64,000 nt of DNA from Methanomicrobium antiquum (GTDB lineage Archaea > Halobacteriota > Methanomicrobia > Methanomicrobiales > Methanomicrobiaceae). Numbering within the stretch: the first letter of the stretch is position 1; each line of letters begins with the position of its first letter. Below the pieces are notes generated by a model. That model ran no database searches and was not told where the DNA came from. It saw nothing but the letters and a program-made list of their open reading frames with translations. Location: the NCBI RefSeq assembly GCF_029633915.1, contig NZ_CP091092.1, forward strand, positions 62,001 through 126,000, written 5' to 3'. Below are positions 1-8,188 of this stretch, piece after piece. A program made the position numbers and the translations under genes.

Positions 1-2
1 CT

Positions 3-131
3 GACGGCTATAACATAATCATCAATGCCGGAGATGCCGCATGGCAGAAAGTGATGCATATGCACATCCACATAATTCCACGCATGTCTGGTGAAAAAGC
101 ACCGGAAAAACTTCAGATGTATAAAGTCTGA
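3..131 (+). CDS. HIT family protein, C-terminal fragment
   Basis: The reading frame is open from the left edge of the window and stops at 129-131, so only the last 42 residues are present. They contain HMHIHIIPR, the histidine-triad HxHxHxx(P) motif of nucleotide hydrolases and transferases, whose middle histidine is the nucleophile attacking the alpha-phosphate. The tail after the triad is short, as in ordinary HINT-like proteins. The N-terminal half and start lie outside the window, so the substrate cannot be inferred. The gene is followed by a T-rich stretch and a fragment of the dispersed CATGAAA repeat. Confidence 0.8.
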   Translation, partial: DGYNIIINAGDAAWQKVMHMHIHIIPRMSGEKAPEKLQMYKV

Positions 132-194
132 AATTAGCAGATATCTGTGAAGTCTGAAGGGCAAACAAAATCTAAAGCATAAAAAAAATCATTT

Positions 195-252
195 GTTTAC
201 ATGAAATATAATTTCATGAACGTTTTTCATGAAAATGCCTATGAAAAACGAT
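195..252. repeat. Partial copy of dispersed CATGAAA palindromic repeat
   Basis: The stretch contains CATGAAATATAATTTCATG followed by AACGTTTTTCATGAAAA. These are the distal words of the longer element seen at 13421, 21906 and 40780; the AAGTTACTTCGTAACTT hairpin half is absent. It lies between the HIT gene and the convergent peroxiredoxin gene, beside T-runs that could act as a bidirectional terminator. Confidence 0.55.
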
Positions 253-301
253 TTTTTTTTTGGTATTTTTTTTGGTATTTTTTTTTCAATTTTTTTTGTA
301 A

Positions 302-967
302 CTAAACCTTTTTAAAGCAGAGATACCAGTCCTTGCATTCGTAGCCCTGTGAAAGCCTCTCATAAGATTCTTTCTGGGTTGCAGGTGCAGGAACAATTAC
401 CTTGTCGCCCGGCTGCCAGTTTGCAGGTGTTGCAACATGGTGCTCATCGCTTGTCTGGAATGCCTTTAAAATTCTTACAATCTCAGGCATGTATCTTCCG
501 TTTGAGAGCGGATAATAAATCATTGCCCTCATCTTACCTTCAGGATCGATGAAAAATACCGCACGGACTGCCGCAGTTGAACTCTGTGCCTCATGAATCA
601 TTCCATAGAGTTTTGCGACATTCATGCTCAAATCTGCAATTATCGGGAATTTTATATCGACACCCATCTTTTCTTTTATGTTTCTGACCCATGCAATGTG
701 AGAGTGAACGCTGTCAATCGAAAGTCCGATTAACTGAGTGTTTAATGCTACAAGTTCATCATATATCTCTGCAAAGGCCATGAACTCTGTTGTACACACC
801 GGCGTAAAGTCTGCCGGGTGTGAGAATAAAACAACCCATTTTCCTTTGTAATCTGAAAGTTTGATTGGACCCTGACTGGTTACTGCCTCAAAATCAGGTG
901 CAGGCTCACCTATGATTGGCATTGAGCGTATTTCTGCACATTCACAATATTCCATATCCATACACAT
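302..967 (-). CDS. Peroxiredoxin (AhpC/TSA family, Prx6-like)
   Basis: A 221-residue thiol peroxidase that reduces H2O2, peroxynitrite or organic hydroperoxides in the cytoplasm. The peroxidatic cysteine is in the motif HPADFTPVCTTEF (about residues 50-62). A C-terminal Cys in KDWYLCFKKV is a plausible resolving cysteine. The long C-terminal arm fits the 1-Cys/Prx6 subgroup common in archaea. A TTG 18 bases upstream also opens the frame, but the ATG at 967 has a GAGGG ribosome site about 7 bases before it and was chosen. It is the last gene of a four-gene operon with AhpD-like, desulforedoxin and rubredoxin-like genes, which suggests the electron supply. The N-terminus is unusually Cys/Met rich (MCMDMEYCEC). 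Confidence 0.93.
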   Translation of the reverse strand: MCMDMEYCECAEIRSMPIIGEPAPDFEAVTSQGPIKLSDYKGKWVVLFSHPADFTPVCTTEFMAFAEIYDELVALNTQLIGLSIDSVHSHIAWVRNIKEKMGVDIKFPIIADLSMNVAKLYGMIHEAQSSTAAVRAVFFIDPEGKMRAMIYYPLSNGRYMPEIVRILKAFQTSDEHHVATPANWQPGDKVIVPAPATQKESYERLSQGYECKDWYLCFKKV

Positions 968-994
968 TTCCCTTCCCTCTGTCAAATTTTAGAT

Positions 995-1339
995 TTATTT
1001 ATAAGCTTCCTCAAGCTTTGTTTTGCCGTATACATACGCAGGCATTCCTGCAAGGAGGAATGCGACTCGAAGACCTTCATCTATCTCTTCTTTTTTGACA
1101 CCGAGATTTTTTGCACCGGCAATCTGTGCATAGACAGCATGCTCGTCACGTAGTGCCGCGGCAATTGCGATTGCAATTATCTTTTTCTGCTGTCTTGTAA
1201 GTGCTCCGTCATCCCATACAAGATGGTCAAATGCAAGAATTTTCTCATGCATCAGAGGATCTGTTTTTTCAAGCTCTTTGAAAATAACAGGCACTTTTCC
1301 AATCTTTTTTCCAAGTTCATCCATACTTCCTTCACACAT
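995..1339 (-). CDS. Carboxymuconolactone decarboxylase/AhpD-like protein
   Basis: A 114-residue all-helical protein of the CMD/AhpD fold. The core LTRQQKKIIAIAIAAALRDE followed by HAVYAQIAGAKNLGVKKEEI matches the family helix-turn layout. The CxxC that supplies disulfide reductase activity in AhpD is absent: the position normally read as CxxC(H) is DEHAVYA. A thiol role is therefore doubtful and the function is unassigned. The start is the ATG at 1339, only seven bases after the desulforedoxin stop and preceded by GGAGTGA. It shares an operon with the peroxiredoxin 27 bases downstream, so a redox-stress role is inferred from context only. Confidence 0.8.
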   Translation of the reverse strand: MCEGSMDELGKKIGKVPVIFKELEKTDPLMHEKILAFDHLVWDDGALTRQQKKIIAIAIAAALRDEHAVYAQIAGAKNLGVKKEEIDEGLRVAFLLAGMPAYVYGKTKLEEAYK

Positions 1340-1346
1340 TTTTTGA

Positions 1347-1475
1347 TCACTCCGTTTCAAGAACCATAGGCTCGCCGCAACATACAAGTTCGCCGCCGCC
1401 GGCCTCTTTTACTTCAACTACATTCCCACAAATTTCGCAGACAAAAATTTCGCCTTCCTGACTTACATTCGTCAT
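1347..1475 (-). CDS. Desulforedoxin-like iron protein (42 aa)
   Basis: This short gene encodes a 42-residue protein with [12 protein letters not shown] and ELVCCGEPM. The C-x2-C plus adjacent CC arrangement is that of desulforedoxin, and of the N-terminal domain of desulfoferrodoxin, which binds one Fe(Cys)4 centre. The length matches free-standing desulforedoxin (about 36-40 residues). A GGGGG ribosome site lies before the ATG, and the stop is seven bases before the AhpD-like start, so it is an operon member. The likely job is electron transfer to peroxide- or superoxide-reducing partners; the partner is inferred from the neighbouring peroxiredoxin and rubredoxin-like genes. Confidence 0.85.
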   Translation of the reverse strand: MTNVSQEGEIFVCEICGNVVEVKEAGGGELVCCGEPMVLETE

Positions 1476-1508
1476 CAATATACCCCCTGTTTTAAAGTAA
1501 GATTTTAT

Positions 1509-1727
1509 TTATCTTTTTGGAGGATTTTTTGCATCTTCCGGTGTTTTGATGTCTGTTCTTATATGAGTGATGGGGAAGCAGTTGTACATTTCGCATGCAC
1601 AAGCCGGACATTTTCGTAAATCCTGCTGGGAATCGTTTATTTCGTACTCAAGACCGCAGTCTACACAAACGTACTTACCTTTGCCGACTTTGTCTCCGGC
1701 TTTAACTTGTTTTGGTGTTTCACTCAT
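1509..1727 (-). CDS. Rubredoxin-like zinc-ribbon/iron protein
   Basis: A 72-residue protein with a Cys knuckle pair, YVCVDCGLEYE and RKCPACACEMY, i.e. two CxxC units about 17 residues apart. This resembles rubredoxin or the rubrerythrin C-terminal domain, although the second knuckle lacks the usual CPxCGxxK ending. The ATG at 1727 has GGTGAGA directly upstream; an earlier in-frame GTG lies within that ribosome site and was rejected. It is the first gene of the minus-strand oxidative-stress operon that continues into desulforedoxin, AhpD-like and peroxiredoxin. The metal could be iron or zinc. Confidence 0.75.
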   Translation of the reverse strand: MSETPKQVKAGDKVGKGKYVCVDCGLEYEINDSQQDLRKCPACACEMYNCFPITHIRTDIKTPEDAKNPPKR

Positions 1728-1871
1728 CGTTCTCACCTTAGACTTTCATTAGGCTGTATCTATTTATTTGTTTTGACCCTGTCAGTTTTATAGTATAATT
1801 ATACGATTGGATTGTCAGATCAAAAAAATCGGGTTAATTATAAATTCTTCAAGATTCTGATAAAAATAATT

Positions 1872-2495
1872 ATGACCTGTCAGATTATTGCACTTATGGG
1901 AAGTCCGATTCCGGATGGAAATTGTGGGAAACTTTTAGAAAAAGCAATTTCCGGTGCGAAAGACGCCGGATGCAATGTTGTAAGGGTTGATGTTCCCTCT
2001 CTTAAATTTTCACCCTGTATGGAGCATTTTTACTGTGAAAAAAATGAGGGCTGTATGATAAATGATGACTTTTCACCGTTTTTAAAGCGATTTAAAGGGG
2101 CTGACGGCTTTATTGTAGCAATGCCTGTAATGACAATGGGAGTTCCCGGTGCACTGAAATCATTTATGGACAGATTTCAGGTATATTTTATGGCAAAATA
2201 TGTGCGCCATATGCCTGTCATTACAAAGGAGCAGAAAAAATGGAGAAAGACACTTCTTCTTTCGATTGGCGGGATGAATATTCCAAACGATTTTGATGGA
2301 ATAAAGCTTACAATGGATGCATTTTGTGATATAATTGACGCTCCGCTTTATGGTGAGGTTCTTCAAAATGATATGGATAATATTAAGGATATAACAACAC
2401 GTCCTGAAGTTTTGCAGGCGGCATATGATACAGCCTTTGAGATGTGCTCTGCAATAATAACCGACAAGGATAAATATCAGCCTTTGAATGAATAA
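1872..2495 (+). CDS. Flavodoxin-fold NAD(P)H-dependent FMN reductase / iron-sulfur flavoprotein-like
   Basis: About 207 residues. The N-terminal strand and phosphate loop IIALMGSPIPDGN bind FMN, and GADGFIVAMPVMTMGVPGALKSFMDR is the family's second FMN loop (residues about 80-105). A cysteine group CMEHFYCEKNEGC lies where iron-sulfur flavoproteins carry a compact 4Fe-4S motif. One cysteine of the usual CxxCxxC is missing, so an intact cluster is uncertain. The ATG at 1872 starts exactly at the fold; an upstream TTG at 1812 would add 20 poorly conserved residues. It is transcribed divergently from the redox-stress operon, which suggests a related role. Confidence 0.75.
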   Translation: MTCQIIALMGSPIPDGNCGKLLEKAISGAKDAGCNVVRVDVPSLKFSPCMEHFYCEKNEGCMINDDFSPFLKRFKGADGFIVAMPVMTMGVPGALKSFMDRFQVYFMAKYVRHMPVITKEQKKWRKTLLLSIGGMNIPNDFDGIKLTMDAFCDIIDAPLYGEVLQNDMDNIKDITTRPEVLQAAYDTAFEMCSAIITDKDKYQPLNE

Positions 2496-2530
2496 AAAAG
2501 TCTAAATCCTTTTTATTTAAAATCTATGTC

Positions 2531-3199
2531 TTAAATAAGCCCTCTTTTTTTAAAGCTTACATATCCTCTGTTTGCAACAATCAGATGATCCAAAACTTCT
2601 ATTCCAAGAATTCCACCGGCCTCGCAGAGTCTTTTTGTAACATCTATATCCTGTGATGAGGGCTCAGGATTGCCTGAAGGGTGGTTGTGAACAAGAATCA
2701 CTGAAGCACATCTGTCAGTTATTGCATCGGCAAATACTTCCCTTGGATGAACCGGACTGTGATTTAAAAGTCCTACAGTTATGATTCTGTCTTTGATTAT
2801 TTCTCCGGCGCCGTTTAATGTCATACAGATGAAATATTCCTGCGTTTTTCCTTTAAGGTAGTTAACGGCTGGAAGCACATCTTCAGGGCATGTCACTTTG
2901 ATTATCTTTTCATCAGAGTAACGGCGGAAAAGTTCAAATGCGGCAACAATCTGTGATGCTTTTGAAAGACCCATTCCGCCGATGTTTAAAAGATCCTGCA
3001 AGTCCGGTTTTCCATCGGTTTCGTCAAGTACTTTTTCAATGTCTGATGCTATTGCATTGACATCTCTTCCGGGAATGCCGCGTCCGATTATAGCGGCAAT
3101 AAGTTCCCGGTTTTTAAGACTTTGCGGGCCAAGCCTTGAAATCTTCTCACGGGGTCTGTCCTGTTCGAGTGTGTCTTTTATTGTTTTTATTCTTGGCAT
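2531..3199 (-). CDS. radC: RadC/UPF0758 family JAB-domain protein
   Basis: 222 residues. The N-terminal helix-hairpin-helix region (residues 1-90, with NIGGMGLSKA) is followed by an MPN/JAB metalloprotease-like domain. The zinc motif HNHPSGNPEPSSQD gives the HxH-x8-S-x2-D signature near residue 170. The protein is full length for the family. RadC was named for DNA repair, but that role has been questioned and the biochemical substrate is unknown; the JAB fold suggests peptide or isopeptide hydrolysis. The gene stands alone, convergent with the flavoprotein gene. Confidence 0.9.
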   Translation of the reverse strand: MPRIKTIKDTLEQDRPREKISRLGPQSLKNRELIAAIIGRGIPGRDVNAIASDIEKVLDETDGKPDLQDLLNIGGMGLSKASQIVAAFELFRRYSDEKIIKVTCPEDVLPAVNYLKGKTQEYFICMTLNGAGEIIKDRIITVGLLNHSPVHPREVFADAITDRCASVILVHNHPSGNPEPSSQDIDVTKRLCEAGGILGIEVLDHLIVANRGYVSFKKRGLI

Positions 3200-3518
3200 T
3201 ATCTACCCCGGATTCTCTGAAATTCTGATATCTTCTCTATTATTATTAGTTTTAACGATTTTATCCTCCGGGATTTAATAAAAGCTGTAAGAATTGTTAA
3301 TGTATTGTCCTGTGTATGATTTTAAACAAGGTATTTTTATGGCTTTAAAGCTATCAAATCAATCTGAAATACGCCTGATTGAGACGATAAGAAAAATCAG
3401 TATATTCAGTGAAACCTATATTCTTCGACATTTAACGAAAAGTTATTCGACCGTAAACTATATAATTCTTAATGATTAATAGTGTAAAAACCACTATGCG
3501 GTTATGAGGGAGCAAACA

Positions 3519-5405
3519 ATGAATGAAGAAAAAGTAAACCTTAAGGCCCCGGTGTATATCCCTGATTCCTCATACCGTGATTACAGATGGATGGGGGATT
3601 ATGAGACGGTATACCGGGAGTCTGTAGAAAACCCTGAAAAGTTCTGGGAAGACATAGCAGGAGAGCTTGAATGGGATAAAAAATGGGATAATGTTCTGGA
3701 ATGGGATTATCCCGATGCCAGATGGTTTTCAGGAGCAAAATTAAACATTACGGCAAATTGTCTTGACAGGCATGTAAACAACAGTAGAAAAAACAAAGTA
3801 GCCATTATCTGGAGAGGAGATGACGGGTGTGAAAGGGTTTTTACATATCGTCAGCTTTTCCGGGAGGTAATGCGGTTTGCAAACGGTTTAAAAAAGCTTG
3901 GTATAAAAAAAGGAGATCGTATCTGCTTTTATATGCCGTTTGTTCCTGAGCACATAATTGCAATTCTTGCCTGTGCAAGAATAGGTGCTGTTCATACAAT
4001 TGTTTACGCCGGATTTGGATCTGATTCCCTGCATCAGAGAATTGTTGATTCCGAGGCAAAACTGGTGATAACAGCCGATGTCAGCATCAGACGCGGTAAA
4101 AGAATCGATTTAAAAAGCATTGTTGATGAGGCAATAGTAAATGCGCCGTCTGTTGAGCGTATTATTGTTTACAGACGAACAAAGCCTGAAATCGAACTTT
4201 ACGCCGAGATGGAGCTTGACTATTACTCCCTGATAAAAGGTGAGAGCTTTCACTGCGATCCTGAGATTATGGATGCAGAAGACCCGCTGTTTATCCTCTA
4301 CACAAGCGGCACAACAGGAGTACCAAAAGGTATCCTGCACACCTGCGGTGGATACATGGTCGGCACCTACTACACCTCAAAGTACGTATTCGATATAAAA
4401 GATTCTGACGTCTACTGGTGCACGGCAGATCCGGGCTGGATTACAGGACACAGCTACCTTGTTTACGGACCTCTCGCAGTTGGAGCAACGATATTGTTCT
4501 CTGAAACAACTCCTGATTATCCTGATCTTGGAGTATGGTGGGAGATGGTGGAGGATTTTGGTGTTACCATCCTCTATACTGCGCCAACAGCTATCAGGAT
4601 GTTTATGAAGTATGGAGAATCATGGCCTGACAAATATAATCTTGAAAGTCTGAGAATTTTAGGCTCTGTTGGAGAACCTTTGAATCCTGAGGCTTTCGAG
4701 TGGTTTTACAGAGTCATTGGAAAAAGCAAACTTCCAATTGTTGATACATGGTGGCAGACCGAGACGGGTATGCATATGATAACAACTATTGTAGGCCAGC
4801 CTATGAAGCCCGGATTTGCCGGAAAACCGATTCCCGGAGTTGTTGCAGATATAGTAGATAATGAGGGAAATCCTGTAGAGCCGGGCAAAAAAGGAAAACT
4901 GGTAATTAAAGCGCCATGGCCTTCGATGATGAGAGATGTCTGGAACAACCGGGAAAGGTATGAGCATTACTGGAATGACATTCCCGGATGCTACACGGTT
5001 GGTGATATGGCTGTTAAGGATAAAGATGGCTATATTATGATTATCGGCCGATCTGATGATGTCATAATTGTGTCCGGGCATAATATTGGTTCAGCCGAGG
5101 TTGAGTCAGCCCTTGTTGATCATAAGGCTGTATCTGAGTCTGCGGTTGTAGGCATTCCTGACGATCTGAAAGGAAACCTGATTGTTGCATATGTAATACT
5201 AAAAGAGGGTTTTACCGGAGGTGAAAAGTTAGAGAACGAGCTTAAATACCATGTCAGGATGACGCTTGGCCCGATTTCAATGCCGTCTGACATCCGGTTT
5301 GTACAGTCACTTCCAAAGACCAGAAGCGGCAAGATAATGAGGCGTGTTTTAAGAGCACAGGAGATGGGAGTAGATCCGGGAGATCTTTCAACTCTGGAGG
5401 ATTAA
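3519..5405 (+). CDS. acs: Acetyl-coenzyme A synthetase (AMP-forming)
   Basis: A 628-residue cytoplasmic enzyme that activates acetate to acetyl-CoA using ATP and CoA with release of AMP and PPi. Visible ANL-superfamily motifs are the P-loop YTSGTTGVPKG (about 260), DTWWQTETGMH (about 410), GRSDDVIIVSGHNI (about 510) and the C-terminal PKTRSGKIMRR with the catalytic and acetylatable lysine. The length is close to the roughly 650 aa norm. The ATG at 3519 is preceded by AGGGAG at the right spacing; an ATG five codons earlier overlaps that site. In a methanogen this supports acetate assimilation together with the por genes at 31-34 kb. The gene is monocistronic, with a TATA-like element near 3458. 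Confidence 0.96.
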   Translation: MNEEKVNLKAPVYIPDSSYRDYRWMGDYETVYRESVENPEKFWEDIAGELEWDKKWDNVLEWDYPDARWFSGAKLNITANCLDRHVNNSRKNKVAIIWRGDDGCERVFTYRQLFREVMRFANGLKKLGIKKGDRICFYMPFVPEHIIAILACARIGAVHTIVYAGFGSDSLHQRIVDSEAKLVITADVSIRRGKRIDLKSIVDEAIVNAPSVERIIVYRRTKPEIELYAEMELDYYSLIKGESFHCDPEIMDAEDPLFILYTSGTTGVPKGILHTCGGYMVGTYYTSKYVFDIKDSDVYWCTADPGWITGHSYLVYGPLAVGATILFSETTPDYPDLGVWWEMVEDFGVTILYTAPTAIRMFMKYGESWPDKYNLESLRILGSVGEPLNPEAFEWFYRVIGKSKLPIVDTWWQTETGMHMITTIVGQPMKPGFAGKPIPGVVADIVDNEGNPVEPGKKGKLVIKAPWPSMMRDVWNNRERYEHYWNDIPGCYTVGDMAVKDKDGYIMIIGRSDDVIIVSGHNIGSAEVESALVDHKAVSESAVVGIPDDLKGNLIVAYVILKEGFTGGEKLENELKYHVRMTLGPISMPSDIRFVQSLPKTRSGKIMRRVLRAQEMGVDPGDLSTLED

Positions 5406-5710
5406 AACAAATCTTCAGATTCATTTTTAACTCCAAACCTCTTTTAACCTCCAAAAATCTTTTAAATTCCAACATATTTTTAATGAAAAACTCCTTTGAA
5501 ATAAATAATTATCTCATCATTACAGCACACCTTTTCATATTTATCAATAAGCTTTCATGAAACAATTGCTGTATGAACCTCTTTTTTAGGTAAAACGTCC
5601 ATGATAATTTTTTTCATGCACTGGTTTCATGTAAGTTACGAAGTAACTTTCATGTAAAATCATTTATAGAATAAAATCCTTATTTCTCGTAATAAAAGGT
5701 GAAAAAATAA
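5406..5710. other. Intergenic region acs-rubrerythrin with a minus-orientation dispersed repeat
   Basis: No gene was seen here. About 190 bases of AT-rich DNA follow acs. The stretch 5592-5658 is the reverse complement of the dispersed palindromic repeat: AAACGTCCATG, CATGCACTGGTTTCATG, then the AAGTTACGAAGTAACTT hairpin. The rubrerythrin promoter must lie within the last 50 bases. Confidence 0.6.
5592..5658 (-). repeat. Dispersed palindromic repeat, copy 2
   Basis: The copy is in inverse orientation relative to those at 13421, 21906 and 40780. It holds the 17-base palindrome AAGTTACGAAGTAACTT, CATGAAA/TTTCATG words and the AAACGTCCATGA end. It lies directly upstream of rubrerythrin. Confidence 0.8.
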
Positions 5711-6211
5711 ATGACAACAATGGATAATGCAAAAGATGCATTTGCCGGTGAGTCACAGGCAAACCGCAAATACACTAATTTTTCAGAAAAAGCTGCTGCA
5801 GAAGGTTTTACAAACGTTTCTAAACTATTTAAGGCCGCGGCAGAGGCAGAAGCAATTCATGCGAAGAGACTTTTGTTTGTGATGCAGAAGGTTGGCTCAA
5901 CAGAAGAGAATCTGAAAGGATCTGTTGAAGGGGAAACAGATGAGTTTGAGACAATGTATCCGTCATTCGTGGAGATGGCTGAAAAAGAAGGAGAATCTGA
6001 AGCAAAGACTGTATTTACTCACGCAATGAAGGCAGAAGAAGTACATGCCAAAAAATACACAGAGGCTCTTGAGGCTGTATCAAACGGTGATGATTTAAAG
6101 GTCAAAAAGATATTCCTCTGTCCTGTATGTGGAAATATTGAATTCGATGAGATTCCTGAGCAATGCCCGATTTGTGGTGTTCCTGCAAGAATGTTTAAGG
6201 AAATTGAATAA
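5711..6211 (+). CDS. Rubrerythrin
   Basis: A 166-residue non-haem iron peroxidase that reduces H2O2 in anaerobes. The N-terminal ferritin-like four-helix bundle carries diiron ligands in GESQANRKY, EAEAIHAKR and AEEVHAKKY. The C-terminal rubredoxin domain has CPVCGN and CPICGV. The domain order and length match short archaeal rubrerythrins. The electron donor could be the rubredoxin-like protein at 1.5 kb or the reductase at 6.9 kb; this is inference. The start has a GGTGAAAAAATAA leader. Confidence 0.95.
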   Translation: MTTMDNAKDAFAGESQANRKYTNFSEKAAAEGFTNVSKLFKAAAEAEAIHAKRLLFVMQKVGSTEENLKGSVEGETDEFETMYPSFVEMAEKEGESEAKTVFTHAMKAEEVHAKKYTEALEAVSNGDDLKVKKIFLCPVCGNIEFDEIPEQCPICGVPARMFKEIE

Positions 6212-6307
6212 ATTATCCTTTTCCTGTTGGTTCTTCTCCATTTTTCTTAAAGTTAGGACTATCCAAAAAGAAAAACAACTTAGAGAATAACCTCAAATTG
6301 TGATGAT

Positions 6308-6430
6308 ATGTCCAATAAACATTACAAATGTAGGGAATGTATCTCTACATTCACATCTATGTTTTCATTTGTGGGCTTTAAGATTATTGATCTGGAAGAT
6401 TTCATCAGTTTCTTAGGTTACTGGTCTTGA
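6308..6430 (+). pseudogene. Possible transposase zinc-ribbon remnant
   Basis: A 40-codon frame reads MSNKHYKCRECISTFTS and then a hydrophobic segment before a stop. The YKCRxCxxTFT pattern is like the N-terminal zinc ribbon of several transposase families. No catalytic region follows, so if real it is a decayed fragment. The adjacent GC-rich hairpins would suit the end of a mobile element. Chance resemblance is possible. Confidence 0.3.
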
Positions 6431-6463
6431 CTGGAAGACAATCAAAGCTAATCGATTATTAGC

Positions 6464-6539
6464 AAGGGAGGGGACAGGCCCCTCCCTTAAACCCACCCCG
6501 CTTACGATAGGTCACCGGAGGGGGGCTAGGCCCCTCCGG
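6464..6539. repeat. Pair of GC-rich hairpins
   Basis: AAGGGAGGGG and CCCCTCCCTT form a 10 bp stem with a 5-base loop (6464-6488). CCGGAGGGG and CCCCTCCGG form a 9 bp stem with a 7-base loop (6515-6539). Both share the GGAGGGG/CCCCTCC core. Their GC content contrasts sharply with the surrounding AT-rich DNA. They may be ends or remnants of a mobile or REP-like element, or a strong terminator. Confidence 0.7.
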
Positions 6540-6788
6540 CTCCCGGGGATGTTGTGTACATCGCGACAAATCAATTCCAAATTAGGGTGATCAGAAATAT
6601 GGCGAAGAGTCTTCCTGTTTAATTTTTTTATTAATAATTTAGTCATTTTTATTACTTACAAAACCGGGTTTTTTAGATAATTCCGTGGATTCTCTTAAAT
6701 CCTTCACAAAAATCCTAATCAAAATCTTCTCCTAAACATTCTCCTAAATTCTCTCCTGAATATTCGGATGTCAATTTTAAGGGTATGT

Positions 6789-6863
6789 AAAATTTAAGAC
6801 ATGAAAATTTAAGACATGAAAATTTAAGACATGAAAATTTAAGACATGAAAATTTAAGATATG
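6789..6863 (+). repeat. 15-base tandem repeat, five copies
   Basis: The unit AAAATTTAAGACATG is repeated at 6789, 6804, 6819 and 6834. A fifth copy with one change (GATATG) starts at 6849. It ends about 65 bases before the start of the glutaredoxin-thioredoxin reductase gene, so it lies in or just upstream of the promoter zone. Confidence 0.9.
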
Positions 6864-6926
6864 TAAAATTCCGGAATAAAAAATGATAAGCCATCTTTAA
6901 ATAATATTGAAATTTATAGCAGTATC

Positions 6927-8078
6927 ATGACAGATGTAAAAGTATATTCGACAAAAGCCTGTCAGTACTGTCGCCTTTTAAAGGCCTTTTTAGACAGGCA
7001 CAACATTTCATATAAGAGTATTGATGTTGGCGAAGATCAAAACGCGGCTAAGGAGATGATTGAGCTTACAGGTCAGTATGGTGTTCCTGTAACTGTAATT
7101 GACGGTGAGGTCATAATTGGTTTTGATACTGAGCGTTTAAATGAGATTTTCGGAAGCGGAGATGCACCCGACACATATGATGTTTTGGTAATCGGCGGCG
7201 GGCCGGCAGGTCTTACTGCGGCAATGTACTGTTCAAGAAAATTTTTGTCCTGTATGATTATTACGGAAAACATCGGCGGGCAGGCGCTTGAATCATGGTC
7301 AGTTGAAAATTATATGGGATTTAGGGTGGTAACAGGCGGAGATCTCATGCAGAAATTTGAGGAGCAGATAAAGACAAGTGATGTCAGAATTGAGCTTGGA
7401 AGTGTTACAGGAATTGTTGATGAGGATAAAATATTTACAGTTGATACATCATCAAATAAGAGATTCAGGGGAAAAGCAGTAATTCTGACATCTGGTGCAA
7501 AACCCCGCTGGCTTGGCGTTGAAAATGAGGACAAGTTCATCGGCCGGGGAATTAGTGTATGCGCAACCTGTGACGGGCCTTTATACAGGGGAAAAGATGT
7601 GGCAATTGTAGGCGGGGGAAATCATGCCTTAACAACCGCAATTGAGATGAGTAAAATCGCAAAAGACGTCAGCCTGATAGTTAGAAGCAAAATACGTGCA
7701 GATGAGACTTACATAAAACAGCTTGAAAATATAAACAATATCCGCATATACAAAAATTATGTGGTCTCAAAAATATCCGGCGATAAAAGCTTAGAGTCTG
7801 TTGTGATAAAAGAGAGGGATACAAACGAAGAAAAAGAGCTGAAAATTACAGGTATGTTTATCGCGGCCGGAAATACACCAAACACGGATTTTTTAGATGG
7901 ATTTATCGAGCTCAATAATTCAGGCGAGATTGTGACAGACAAAAACGGAAGAACTTCGAGAACCGGTATCTTTGCGGCAGGTGATGTGACTGATGTTGAA
8001 GGAAAGCAGATTATTATTGCGGCGGGAGAAGGAGCTAAGGCGGCTTTAAGTGCATATACATATCTCGTCAGTCAATAA
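6927..8078 (+). CDS. Glutaredoxin-thioredoxin reductase fusion protein
   Basis: 383 residues in two parts. Residues 1-75 form a glutaredoxin/NrdH-like domain with the redox motif ACQYCRLLKAF and the cis-Pro segment YGVPVTVIDGE. Residues from about 82 form a thioredoxin reductase with the FAD-binding GGGPAGLTAAMY, the redox-active VCATCDGP and the C-terminal GIFAAGDVTD. The nucleotide-binding loop reads VGGGNHALTTA instead of the usual GGGDSA. The protein should move electrons from NAD(P)H or another donor through FAD and CATC to its own tethered glutaredoxin, which could serve the peroxidase systems nearby. Fusions of this kind are known in anaerobes. The real donor cannot be told from sequence. 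Confidence 0.92.
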   Translation: MTDVKVYSTKACQYCRLLKAFLDRHNISYKSIDVGEDQNAAKEMIELTGQYGVPVTVIDGEVIIGFDTERLNEIFGSGDAPDTYDVLVIGGGPAGLTAAMYCSRKFLSCMIITENIGGQALESWSVENYMGFRVVTGGDLMQKFEEQIKTSDVRIELGSVTGIVDEDKIFTVDTSSNKRFRGKAVILTSGAKPRWLGVENEDKFIGRGISVCATCDGPLYRGKDVAIVGGGNHALTTAIEMSKIAKDVSLIVRSKIRADETYIKQLENINNIRIYKNYVVSKISGDKSLESVVIKERDTNEEKELKITGMFIAAGNTPNTDFLDGFIELNNSGEIVTDKNGRTSRTGIFAAGDVTDVEGKQIIIAAGEGAKAALSAYTYLVSQ

Positions 8079-8188
8079 TTGAATCCCAATACTAAACTTA
8101 AATCCCAATACTAAAAACCAGAAAAAAAGACGAAAAATGAGATTAAATCGGATATAATATTTTAATTTATCCTTTTTCCTAATTTATC

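Larger units (their letters stand above)
6212..6926. other. Repeat-rich intergenic region
   Basis: A 715-base gap with no intact gene. In order it holds a possible transposase zinc-ribbon remnant (6308-6430), two strong GC-rich hairpins (6464-6488 and 6515-6539), AT-rich unstructured DNA, and a five-copy 15-base tandem repeat (6789-6863) just upstream of the reductase gene. Confidence 0.6.

Noticed and set aside
3294-3479. 61-codon frame upstream of acs
   Set aside because: Low-complexity AT-rich reading through the acs promoter region, with no ribosome site.
6789-6863. CRISPR array
   Set aside because: The 15-base units are head-to-tail without spacers and there are no cas genes in the window.
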